Positions 6,645-13,215 of a DNA stretch of 18,632 bases are shown in pieces (within the stretch, counting starts at the first letter, position 1; each line of letters opens with the position of its first letter). The notes beneath the pieces were generated by a model. That model made no database searches and had not been told where the DNA came from. It was given only the letters and a program-made list of their open reading frames with translations. Both the position numbers and the translations under genes were made by a program. This DNA comes from JBKEDC01 sp047974225. GTDB lineage: Bacteria > Bacteroidota > Bacteroidia > Bacteroidales > Prolixibacteraceae. The stretch is taken from positions 1-18,632 of the forward strand of contig JBKECD010000051.1 of assembly GCA_047974225.1 (NCBI GenBank). Direction: 5' to 3'.

Positions 6645-8491
6645 TATCTATATTCCAGCGTGTTTGGCTTTCGAGCTTGGAAGTTATAGGGGATGTCATT
6701 GCGGAGATATCCTCCTTGCATGCCCCAGAAGCTTTGGTCGGCGGGCGACCAAGGATAGAATGCCAGTCGGATCTGAATGGTTTCAAACACCAAGCTTTCG
6801 TTTTTAAATCGGATGCCACCGCCAAATCCTGTGTACCACCTTCCACGGGCTAGCATTTGGTTTTTGCCAGCCAAGATGCCGACATCAATGAAGTCAAAAA
6901 AAGCAATATTAAATCCCCAATATTTTCGAGGAAGAAAATAGAGAGTTTCGGTCTGCACGTTCAGTTTCTTTTGTCCCGCGATGAGGTTGCTTTGAAAACC
7001 ACGGATGCCATTGGCGTCGTCGAGTTCGAGATATTCCTGCTCAAAGCGGTTCACTCCTTGAATATAGCTAGCGGAAAAGAATTGGCGAACGGTGTGGTTA
7101 TTTAGCTCAAATTGTCGAGTGATGAGGTTGGCATTCACTTGGATTTCACCTTGCTCCATTTTTCGATTGTCGAAGAATGTGCCAAAGCCTCCCGACAGAA
7201 AGAAATAGCTAGGGCGAAAGCTCAGCAGATTGCCCGTAGAAAGATAGAGGTGGGAATAGAGTCGCCGATTAAACTCGTTGTTGTCATAGCCCAACACCAA
7301 TTCATGCAAGTATCCCTTCGGAATATCCTCGGTGATGCCATAGCCATAGATGTGGTTATCTCGCAGATACATCCGTTTGAGTAGGCTGAAGCTCATCATG
7401 TAGAGTTCTGAGTCGGCAAAAAACTGATTGCCATCGTTGCCAGCTTGCGGGCGTTCCATGAAATTCACCTTCCGATATCTGCCCGAAACCACCAGTTGCT
7501 GACTGCCAAATTCATCATGCATTCCAAGCTTGAAAGCATGCCCCGCCCACCAGTCGATTGCCCAATAATTAATAGGGGTAGAAGTGTTGAGGTCGAGGTG
7601 CATGTTGGTTTCATAGTAGGAATTTGTGCGAAACATTCGATAATAATCCAATCCTCCTCCCCAAGTATTGCTAATTTTCGCAAAGGGTCGCTCTATATTA
7701 ATCGCCACACCCTCTTGTCGATAGCTATTCACATATCCCATCATGGCATCGGTGTAGCTTCCCAAAATATTTCGTGCGGTGTATGAAGTTTTAAAGCCTA
7801 GTCCATCGTGTGCTTGGGTGTTCCACACCGGTCCGCCATAGAGTTCATGCCCAATTCCCCACGTGTTTTGGTTGAAAAGAGCGAAGTAGCCATCTTCCAG
7901 CCCCCCGATTTGCGCATCCACACCATAGGAGAAAACGTCCTTAGTAATCACCACGAGGTTTACCTTTGTGCTATCGAGCGCATCTACGGAGGCGAGTATT
8001 CGTGCATCTTTGATGTATTCCATTTGCCGAATCAGACGTTCGTTTTCCAAGATTTGCTCGGGGTCGAGCCTGTCGCCACTTCGGAGGAAAATATTTCGCT
8101 CAATATTGCCGAGGCTTGATTTGGCATGCAAGTTGTTGGCCCATTTCACAAAATTGTTGGGATTGACAAAGGCAGTGTCTTCGAGTGTCGGTCCGAAAGC
8201 ATCCAATCGGTTGATGCGAATGCTGTTGATGGTGCGTCCTTGCAGCCGATAGAGTGCCTCATATTGTTCCAAGCGAGCGTTTTCCACCTTGTCGGGATTG
8301 CCCCTGTCCACCATGATGCCTTCATAAATCAGCCGAGTGAGCTTGCGGCTTTTGATGCGTGCCACGGTGCTATCTGAAAACAGGCTGCTGTGTTTTGTCC
8401 CCTTTGGAATCGAATCTGGCAACAGGCTTTGACTCTTTCCCATTAAGGGAAAAAGAAAAAGAATAGACCATATAATAAGGTAGCGTTTCAA
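6644..8491 (-). CDS. Omp85/BamA-superfamily outer-membrane protein with POTRA domain
   Basis: A 615-residue outer-membrane beta-barrel protein. With the TTG start at 8491 it begins MKRYLIIWSILFLFPLMG, a good Sec signal peptide. A longer reading from a TTG at 8518 is rejected because that codon lies inside the predicted -7 box. Residues about 85-180 look like a POTRA domain (INSIRINRLDAFGPT through EYIKDARIL). The remainder is rich in alternating aromatic and glycine strands. GIRGF (about 495-499) matches the conserved R-G-F/Y barrel-loop motif of Omp85 proteins such as BamA and TamA. With a single POTRA it is too short to be the main BamA and resembles the accessory surface-antigen-type Omp85 proteins of Bacteroidota. 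Its cargo is unknown. No -33 TTG is evident. Confidence 0.8.
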   Translation of the reverse strand: MKRYLIIWSILFLFPLMGKSQSLLPDSIPKGTKHSSLFSDSTVARIKSRKLTRLIYEGIMVDRGNPDKVENARLEQYEALYRLQGRTINSIRINRLDAFGPTLEDTAFVNPNNFVKWANNLHAKSSLGNIERNIFLRSGDRLDPEQILENERLIRQMEYIKDARILASVDALDSTKVNLVVITKDVFSYGVDAQIGGLEDGYFALFNQNTWGIGHELYGGPVWNTQAHDGLGFKTSYTARNILGSYTDAMMGYVNSYRQEGVAINIERPFAKISNTWGGGLDYYRMFRTNSYYETNMHLDLNTSTPINYWAIDWWAGHAFKLGMHDEFGSQQLVVSGRYRKVNFMERPQAGNDGNQFFADSELYMMSFSLLKRMYLRDNHIYGYGITEDIPKGYLHELVLGYDNNEFNRRLYSHLYLSTGNLLSFRPSYFFLSGGFGTFFDNRKMEQGEIQVNANLITRQFELNNHTVRQFFSASYIQGVNRFEQEYLELDDANGIRGFQSNLIAGQKKLNVQTETLYFLPRKYWGFNIAFFDFIDVGILAGKNQMLARGRWYTGFGGGIRFKNESLVFETIQIRLAFYPWSPADQSFWGMQGGYLRNDIPYNFQARKPNTLEYR

Positions 8492-8515
8492 AATATATCC
8501 ATGTGATTGTGATTG

Positions 8516-8523
8516 CAAAGATA
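8516..8523 (-). promoter_or_regulatory. Bacteroidota -7 box before the Omp85-like gene
   Basis: The minus strand reads TATCTTTG, an exact TAnnTTTG. Transcription would begin near 8510, so translation must start downstream at the TTG codon 8491 with a leader of about 20 nt. Confidence 0.65.
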
Positions 8524-8538
8524 GGATTTTAATTCAAG

Positions 8539-8673
8539 CTATATTTCCATTTCGTTGGAAGCGCTGAAAATTTCATGCGGCAATGCTTCTTCTCCCTGCC
8601 AAGGGACGAGTGCGACTTCATGTCTATCTTTCTTGTGGGTGAGATTGCATAAATATACAAAATATCTACTCAT
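8539..8673 (-). CDS. Possible small ORF, 44 residues, unknown function
   Basis: ATG (8673) to TAG encodes 44 residues, beginning MSRYFVYLCNLTHKK and ending ASNEMEI. I do not recognise it. The frame remains open upstream through two of the tandem 42-bp repeats, which read as a 14-residue repeat in the same frame (ISHVEIVFHFP-like), up to a TAA in the third unit. It may therefore be the tail of a decayed repeat-containing gene rather than an independent gene. It ends just upstream of the Omp85-like promoter. There is no clear promoter; a near-match TATCTTTC lies on the minus strand at about 8686-8693. Confidence 0.3.
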   Translation of the reverse strand: MSRYFVYLCNLTHKKDRHEVALVPWQGEEALPHEIFSASNEMEI

Positions 8674-8683
8674 CCTGCGGATA

Positions 8684-8851
8684 GGAAAGATAGATGCTGT
8701 TTTGACATGTGAAATCTTGCCTGTTGGAAAGTGAAATACTATTTCGACATGTGAAATCTCACTTGTTGGAAAGATGGATATTGTTTCGATATGTTAAATC
8801 CAGCAGATTGGAAAGTGAAATACTATTTTGACATGTGAAATCATGCAGATG
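8684..8851. repeat. Four tandem 42-bp repeats
   Basis: Units begin at 8684, 8726, 8768 and 8810, each starting GGAAAG and containing a GACATGTGAAATC-like core, with a degenerate fifth start at 8852. Units 2 and 4 are most alike (GTGAAATACTATTT), as are 1 and 3, suggesting duplication of an 84-bp dimer. Each unit holds small palindromes (GAAATACTATTTC, ACATGT). The period is a multiple of three. The repeats lie within the roughly 800-base spacer between the Omp85-like gene and upxY. Confidence 0.85.
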
Positions 8852-9109
8852 AGAAAGTATTAATCGGACTCTGATCAAGTCTTTCTACTCTGCAAGATGA
8901 TTAGTGTTTTTGATGAAAAAAAGCTTCGGAAGCTAGGGATGATGCGGTGTTTTGTGGGAAGTTGAGAGTAATTAAGAAATGCATATGGCATGTATATGAT
9001 TGTATGTTTATGTATTTTTTTTAGATTAGGGATTTGAAGAAATGAATTAGTTGGGATTATTCACGCTTCCTTGCTGGGGGAATTTCTCGGGATAATTTAA
9101 GTAAGATTA

Positions 9110-9139
9110 TTGTCCAATTTAAATGTTTTCATATCTTTG
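9110..9139 (+). promoter_or_regulatory. Complete -33/-7 promoter of the polysaccharide locus
   Basis: TTG at 9110-9112, exactly 19 bases, then TATCTTTG at 9132-9139. Both elements and the spacing agree with the Bacteroidota housekeeping promoter (TTTG/TTG, about 19-21 bases, TAnnTTTG). The start is predicted near 9145, giving a leader of about 146 nt before upxY. I saw no flanking inverted repeats of the kind that make many Bacteroides capsule promoters invertible. Confidence 0.75.
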
Positions 9140-9148
9140 TCCTCAGTA

Positions 9149-9274
9149 AGTGGATGTGTCATCATCATGACACACCACTGAAAATCACTAAAAACACGAA
9201 ATGCGATCTGTAATTGCTTGAAATCCTTACGAATACGGGGTTTTCAATGCCCCGAGATTGTGTCTTGTTTCAAG
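9149..9274 (+). promoter_or_regulatory. Structured 5' leader upstream of upxY
   Basis: Immediately after the predicted transcription start, 9149-9179 forms a 13-bp stem with one bulged A and a CATC loop (arms AGTGG-TGTGTCAT and ATGACACACCACT). Near the end of the leader CGGGG (9236-9240) pairs with CCCCG (9250-9254), followed by CTTG-TTT-CAAG (9264-9274). UpxY-type regulators act on the 5' leader of their own operon, so the first hairpin is a candidate recognition element and the second a candidate pause or termination site. This role is inferred. Confidence 0.5.
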
Positions 9275-9290
9275 AAAATCAACCGCAAAA

Positions 9291-9827
9291 ATGGAGGAAA
9301 CTGAAGGACGTATCTGGTATGCCATGCGTGCCACCTATCGACGCAGTTTGAATGCCAAACTACTTTTAGAGGAGCTAGGGATAAGCAGTTTTATTCCCAT
9401 GCGCTATGAGCTGATTACCCAAAAAGCTCGAAAAAAGCGAGTGCTTGTGCCCGCCATTCAAGACCTAATCTTCGTCCACACCACGCCGACAGTCATCAAG
9501 AAAGCAAAAGCCGGCATCTCCTATTTGCAATACCTCACCAATATGGAGCAAGGCAAGCGCACCCCCATCGTTGTGCCCGACTTTCAGATGCGGCAATTCA
9601 TCGCTGTTGCTCAGACACATGACGATCAATTAATCTATCTCGAGCCCTCGGAAGTTAAGCTATCCAAGGGAACGAATGTGCGCATCCATGGCGGCGTGTT
9701 CGACGGTGTAGAGGGCGTGTTCATCAAGGTGAAAGGAGTCAAAAAGAAGCGCATTGTTGTTTCCATCCCCGGCATCACCTCTGTAGTTGTAGCAGAAATA
9801 AGCCCCGACCTGATCGAAGTAATTTAA
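9291..9827 (+). CDS. upxY: UpxY-family (NusG-like) transcription antiterminator
   Basis: A 178-residue NusG paralogue of the kind that heads capsule and exopolysaccharide operons in Bacteroidales. UpxY proteins bind RNA polymerase and the operon's 5' leader and prevent premature termination in the long locus. Residues 8-110 form the NGN domain (WYAMRATYRR, then the SFIPMRYE region and LIFVHTTP). Residues about 124-151 form a KOW motif (LSKGTNVRIHGGVFDGVEGVFI). The frame opens at a TTG at 9258, but the ATG at 9291 starts the conserved region and follows an A-rich stretch. The usual partner upxZ does not follow; a hairpin repeat array and then wzx do. Confidence 0.93.
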   Translation: MEETEGRIWYAMRATYRRSLNAKLLLEELGISSFIPMRYELITQKARKKRVLVPAIQDLIFVHTTPTVIKKAKAGISYLQYLTNMEQGKRTPIVVPDFQMRQFIAVAQTHDDQLIYLEPSEVKLSKGTNVRIHGGVFDGVEGVFIKVKGVKKKRIVVSIPGITSVVVAEISPDLIEVI

Positions 9828-9831
9828 ATTC

Positions 9832-9862
9832 AATTACGAATTAGCAATTACGAATTACGAAT
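9832..9862. repeat. Dispersed AATTACGAAT repeat, copy 2
   Basis: AATTACGAAT, TAGC, AATTACGAAT and a further overlapping TACGAAT follow the upxY stop directly. It is the reverse complement of the motif at 6621-6644. Confidence 0.7.
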
Positions 9863-9866
9863 GGGG

Positions 9867-10208
9867 CAACCCAGCGATAACTGCCGAATGGGTAGAGACG
9901 CATTGAATGCGTCTCCATTAAAACACACCCACCGAGACGCATGCAATGCGTCTCTACGACACGCCTAATCGGCGTTGTCCGCCTATCGGCTGATTGCCTT
10001 GCGGAATTATTCCAACCCAGCGATAAATGCCGAATGGGTAGAGACGCATTGAATGCGTCTCCATTAACACACACACCCACCGAGACGCATGCAATGCGTC
10101 TCTACGACACGCCTAATCGGCGTTGTTCGCCTATCGGCTGATTGCCTTGCGGAATTATTCCAACCCTGCGATAAATGCCGCATGGGTAGAGACGCATTGA
10201 ATGCGTCT
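9867..10208. repeat. Array of 146-148 bp direct repeats built from GAGACGCAT palindromes
   Basis: Two full units (9867-10012 and 10013-10160) and a truncated third (10161-10208) begin with CAACCC(A/T)GCGATAA. Each full unit has two 21-bp hairpins with arms GAGACGCAT/ATGCGTCTC, at about 9895-9915 and 9934-9954 in unit 1 and 10041-10061 and 10082-10102 in unit 2. The two hairpins also form a larger inverted repeat of 24-base arms (23 of 24 paired) across about 18-20 bases. The rest of each unit is a GCCTAATCGGCG/CGCCTATCGGC segment. The two full units are nearly identical, so the duplication looks recent or homogenised. They look like REP-type elements. Open frames across them are artefacts of the palindromes. 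Confidence 0.85.
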
Positions 10209-10251
10209 AATCAAAAAAACACAGAAAACACATAGAACAAACCTAGCCTAG

Positions 10252-10280
10252 ACCTAACAGGTTTCCAAAACCTGTTAGGT
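10252..10280. repeat. 13-bp perfect hairpin ACCTAACAGGTTT
   Basis: ACCTAACAGGTTT (10252-10264) and its exact complement (10268-10280) flank a CCA loop. TTCCCC rather than a T-run follows, so it is a palindromic repeat or a poor terminator rather than a standard intrinsic terminator. Confidence 0.7.
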
Positions 10281-10313
10281 TTCCCCAAAGGGCAACCCAG
10301 CAAGCCCCATGGT

Positions 10314-10333
10314 TGCTGAGCGGAGTCGAAGCA
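10314..10333. repeat. Short palindromic repeat TGCTGAGCGGAGTCGAAGCA
   Basis: The ends TGCT/AGCA pair and the centre is the GAGCGGAGTCGA motif commonly seen in dispersed intergenic palindromes of several phyla. It overlaps the spurious ATG at 10309 upstream of wzx. Confidence 0.5.
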
Positions 10334-10365
10334 TCGGGGCGGCATATAATTATCAGAACCAAAAA

Positions 10366-11820
10366 ATGGCAAGCTCCATCAAGAAAAATTTTGCACTCAA
10401 TCTGATAAACACCATATCGGGATTGCTTTTCCCGCTGATTACTTTTCCCTATGCCTCGCGGATTCTGTTGGCTGATGGGATTGGGCAAGTGCAGTTCTTC
10501 CAGTCGATAATCGACTATGTGGCGTTGTTTGCCGCTATTGGGATACCGCTTTATGCGGTGAGAGAGACAGCGAAGATTCGAGATGATAAGCAAGCGATGA
10601 GCAAAACAACTTGTGAAATTCTCTTGCTTCATGGACTGTTGACTTTGGCTGGCTATGTGGTGATACTTCTCTTGGCTGCATATGTAGAGAAGATACAGGT
10701 TGATGTTCCTTTGTTTTTGCTGCTGAGCACCACTTTGTTTTTTAATGCCATTGGCGTGCCATGGTTCTATCAAGGAGTGGAGGATTTCAAGTATATCACC
10801 ATTCGCACCATACTAGTCCGAACGTTTTCGCTAGTGTGCCTATTCATTTTTGTAAAGACAAAAGAAGACATCATGTATTATGCCGCTATCACGGTGGTGG
10901 CAAATGTGGGAAGCAATATCTTCAATTTTTTTAGGCTGAGAAAGTATTTGGATTTGTCAGTGCTTTCTTCGGTGAAGCAATTGAATCTGAAACGACACCT
11001 TGCTCCTGCGTCGAGGATATTTGTCCTGAATCTGATTATCAGCATCTATGTAAATTTGGATTCGGTGATGCTAGGTTTTTTGAAAGATGAACAAGCAGTG
11101 GGTTATTATGCTGCTGCCACACGATTGACCAGGGTAATACTCGGAATTGTTACTTCTTTGAGTGGAGTGCTATTACCTCGTTTTTCTAATATGGTTGCAA
11201 ATGGACTTTTTGATGAGTTCTATGCTTTGGCAGGAAAAGCAATCAGTTTTATGTTGGCAGCAAGCTTGCCCATGTTTGCAGGGTTAGCCGTAATGGCATC
11301 GCCAATTATATCCCTTTTCTGCGGAGATGATTTTGCACCCTCTGTTTTAACGCTTCAAATAATCTCTCCGATTATATTATTTGTCAGCTTGGCTAGTGTC
11401 TTAGGTATGCAGATTTTATATCCTCTAGGGAAAGAGCGATTTTACATCATCGCAACTGCCGTTGGAGCGATAGCGAATTTCTCACTCAATTTAATTCTGA
11501 TACCGAAGTATGCGCAATATGGAGCTGCTTTTGCTACAGTTGTGGCGGAATTTATGGGACCATTTATGATGGTGATTTTGGGAAGAAAATATTTCAAAAT
11601 TTCTTTTTTTACAAGACGGAATTTTAACTATGTGATTGGAACGCTGCTGATGTTACTGTATTTATACCTCTTGCATATTGTGATAGTAGATGAAATTAAA
11701 TATTTAGCAATAGGGATTCTGGGGAGCGTATCAGTCTATGGGGGGTATTTGTTTAAAATGCAAGATCCTTTTGTGGTGCAGGTCATATCTATTTTAGAAC
11801 AGGTAAAACAGAAAAGATAA
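10366..11820 (+). CDS. wzx: Wzx-type polysaccharide flippase (MOP superfamily)
   Basis: A 484-residue integral membrane protein of the polysaccharide-transport branch of the MOP superfamily, which flips undecaprenyl-linked repeat units across the inner membrane. The N-terminus is typical of Wzx (MASSIKKNFALNLINTISGLLFPLITFPYASRILL, given here in two parts: residues 1-20 and 21-35), followed by about 12 hydrophobic segments, and the GYYAAATRL region. The length fits the family. An ATG at 10309 would add 19 residues, but those come from a dispersed palindromic repeat, so the ATG at 10366 after AAAAA is chosen. The gene presumably depends on the upxY promoter, as no promoter is seen between them. 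Confidence 0.92.
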   Translation: MASSIKKNFALNLINTISGLLFPLITFPYASRILLADGIGQVQFFQSIIDYVALFAAIGIPLYAVRETAKIRDDKQAMSKTTCEILLLHGLLTLAGYVVILLLAAYVEKIQVDVPLFLLLSTTLFFNAIGVPWFYQGVEDFKYITIRTILVRTFSLVCLFIFVKTKEDIMYYAAITVVANVGSNIFNFFRLRKYLDLSVLSSVKQLNLKRHLAPASRIFVLNLIISIYVNLDSVMLGFLKDEQAVGYYAAATRLTRVILGIVTSLSGVLLPRFSNMVANGLFDEFYALAGKAISFMLAASLPMFAGLAVMASPIISLFCGDDFAPSVLTLQIISPIILFVSLASVLGMQILYPLGKERFYIIATAVGAIANFSLNLILIPKYAQYGAAFATVVAEFMGPFMMVILGRKYFKISFFTRRNFNYVIGTLLMLLYLYLLHIVIVDEIKYLAIGILGSVSVYGGYLFKMQDPFVVQVISILEQVKQKR

Positions 11821-11877
11821 TTGTGGAATTATTCAGATTCTCTGGAGAGAATTGGGCAACGCATTTGAACTAACACC

Positions 11878-12789
11878 ATGAACACATCCATAATCATAGT
11901 CAGCTACAACACCCTTAACCTTATCTGCAATTGCCTTGATTCTGTTTTTGAGAAAACAGAAGGCATCGATTATGAGGTTATTGTGGTAGATAATCAATCG
12001 CCCGATGAATCGGTGCAGGTGTTGAAAGAGAAATACGGCAATGTGCCGAACTTTAGGCTCATAGAGCTTAAAGAGAATATCGGTTTCGGTCGAGCCAACA
12101 ATGAGGGTTTTAAAGTGGCGCAAGGACGAAATATATTGCTGTTGAATCCTGATACAATTCTGATTAATAACGCCATCAAGATACTTTCGGACTATTTAGA
12201 TGCTAATCCCAAGGTTGGCGTGTGTGGCGGAAATTTATTTGATGAGGAGATGAAGCCTGCACATTCCTTTCGGAGAATGCTCCCATCAATTTGGACGGAG
12301 ATTAATAATTTGACATTTGGTATGCTGTTTCGGGTAGTCTATTGGAGAAATAGGGAGTTTAATCGTTCACAGAAAGAGATGCCAGTAGGCTATATCACAG
12401 GAGCTGACATGATGATTCGGAAATCAGTCCTTGATGAAGTCGGGCATTTCAATCCTGCATTTTTCATGTATTACGAAGAAACAGAATTGACTTATCGCAT
12501 TAAGAAAGCAGGCTATCAGGTGATGAGTGTGCCAAGTGCAGAGATTCAGCATTTGGAGGGGAAGAGTTTTGGGGAGTTTAAGGAAAGAAGGGAGCGAATG
12601 ATTTTAGAGGGGAGAGCAATTTATTGCGGACTGACAATGGGGAGAGCTAAGCAATCTCTAGTGAATATGGTTTTTCGCTGCAATATCAGATTGCGCTTAT
12701 TGGTGCATTCTTTGTATCAGAGAGGAAAGAAAGGTTATTGGATGAGAAAGAGAGAATTGTATATGAAGTTAAATAGGCATGGCGAATAG
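11878..12789 (+). CDS. Family 2 glycosyltransferase, rhamnosyltransferase-like
   Basis: A 303-residue cytoplasmic GT-A enzyme that adds a sugar to the lipid-linked repeat unit. Nucleotide-sugar site: IIIVSYN (5-11) and VVDNQS (36-41). Metal/acceptor motif NPD (90-92), in place of the usual DxD, is typical of the WbbL/RfbF-like rhamnosyltransferase branch. GADMMIRKSV (175-184) and FMYYEETEL (196-204) supply the catalytic acidic cluster. It follows wzx by 57 bases, a spacer holding a small ATTCTCT/AGAGAAT palindrome (11837-11852). The donor sugar is inferred from the subfamily resemblance only. Confidence 0.9.
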   Translation: MNTSIIIVSYNTLNLICNCLDSVFEKTEGIDYEVIVVDNQSPDESVQVLKEKYGNVPNFRLIELKENIGFGRANNEGFKVAQGRNILLLNPDTILINNAIKILSDYLDANPKVGVCGGNLFDEEMKPAHSFRRMLPSIWTEINNLTFGMLFRVVYWRNREFNRSQKEMPVGYITGADMMIRKSVLDEVGHFNPAFFMYYEETELTYRIKKAGYQVMSVPSAEIQHLEGKSFGEFKERRERMILEGRAIYCGLTMGRAKQSLVNMVFRCNIRLRLLVHSLYQRGKKGYWMRKRELYMKLNRHGE

Positions 12790-13215
12790 ACAAATAGTAT
12801 ATAAAGATTCTAAGAGCATTGCGTTAGTTATATGCCCAGCTTAAAGGTGTGCAAAATGGAGATACCGACTATGACGGTCTTCTTCAAAATGCCGATATTT
12901 CAAGGTGACATTTAGAAATTAGTTTTTAATAGAGGGAAACTCTCCAATACAGCTGTTGTTCATTTTGTTTTCTATGGGCATTAAATTCTAATTTCTGAAA
13001 CCCTAGCTCGCTATGCTTTTTCAAAATTAGCCCTAAATACTTCGACAACACTCTGTAACTATATATCTTATATAAAATCAAGATGTGCTTTTACAGCTAA
13101 TCAAGAAGAAAAATCAATCTTAAAACGACTCGTTTATTAGCTATCCTGCAGGTATTAAACGAGCTGAAAGTGATTGGGTACTTATTTACAAGCAGCTCAG
13201 TGCTTGTGTTTACTT
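12790..13215. other. 426-base spacer with a decayed MITE copy and no convincing gene
   Basis: It holds the degenerate MITE-like copy (12907-13040), a 25-codon open stretch ending in TGA at 12906-12908 that may be a gene remnant, and an inverted repeat CTCGTTTA/TAAACGAG at 13129-13163 just before wzy. No TAnnTTTG box was found. Confidence 0.6.
12907..13040. mobile_element. Decayed inverted copy of the MITE-like element
   Basis: In the opposite orientation to the copy at 2782-2970. A 28-base stretch (12946-12973) is identical to the complement of 2901-2928, and a 16-base stretch (13004-13019) to the complement of 2853-2868. The left end (ATTTAGAAATTAGTTTT) is a mutated terminal repeat, while the right terminal repeat is not recognisable. 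Both ends have degraded and target duplications cannot be read. Confidence 0.75.

Noticed and set aside
8684..8851. CRISPR array
   Set aside because: The 42-bp units are contiguous with no unique spacers between conserved repeats, and no cas genes are present.
9000..9140. Invertible (phase-variable) capsule promoter
   Set aside because: No matching inverted repeats could be found on the two sides of the -33/-7 promoter.
9841..10141. Open frames on both strands across the repeat array
   Set aside because: The palindromic repeats generate mirror-image peptides; there is no promoter, start context or family.
10243..10773. Minus-strand ORF of 176 residues opposite the start of wzx
   Set aside because: It is antisense to a clear Wzx coding region and passes through a perfect hairpin and a dispersed palindrome.
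12980..13140. A 50-codon plus-strand frame ending EEKSILKRLVY before wzy
   Set aside because: It has no start codon, runs through the decayed MITE copy and matches no family I know.
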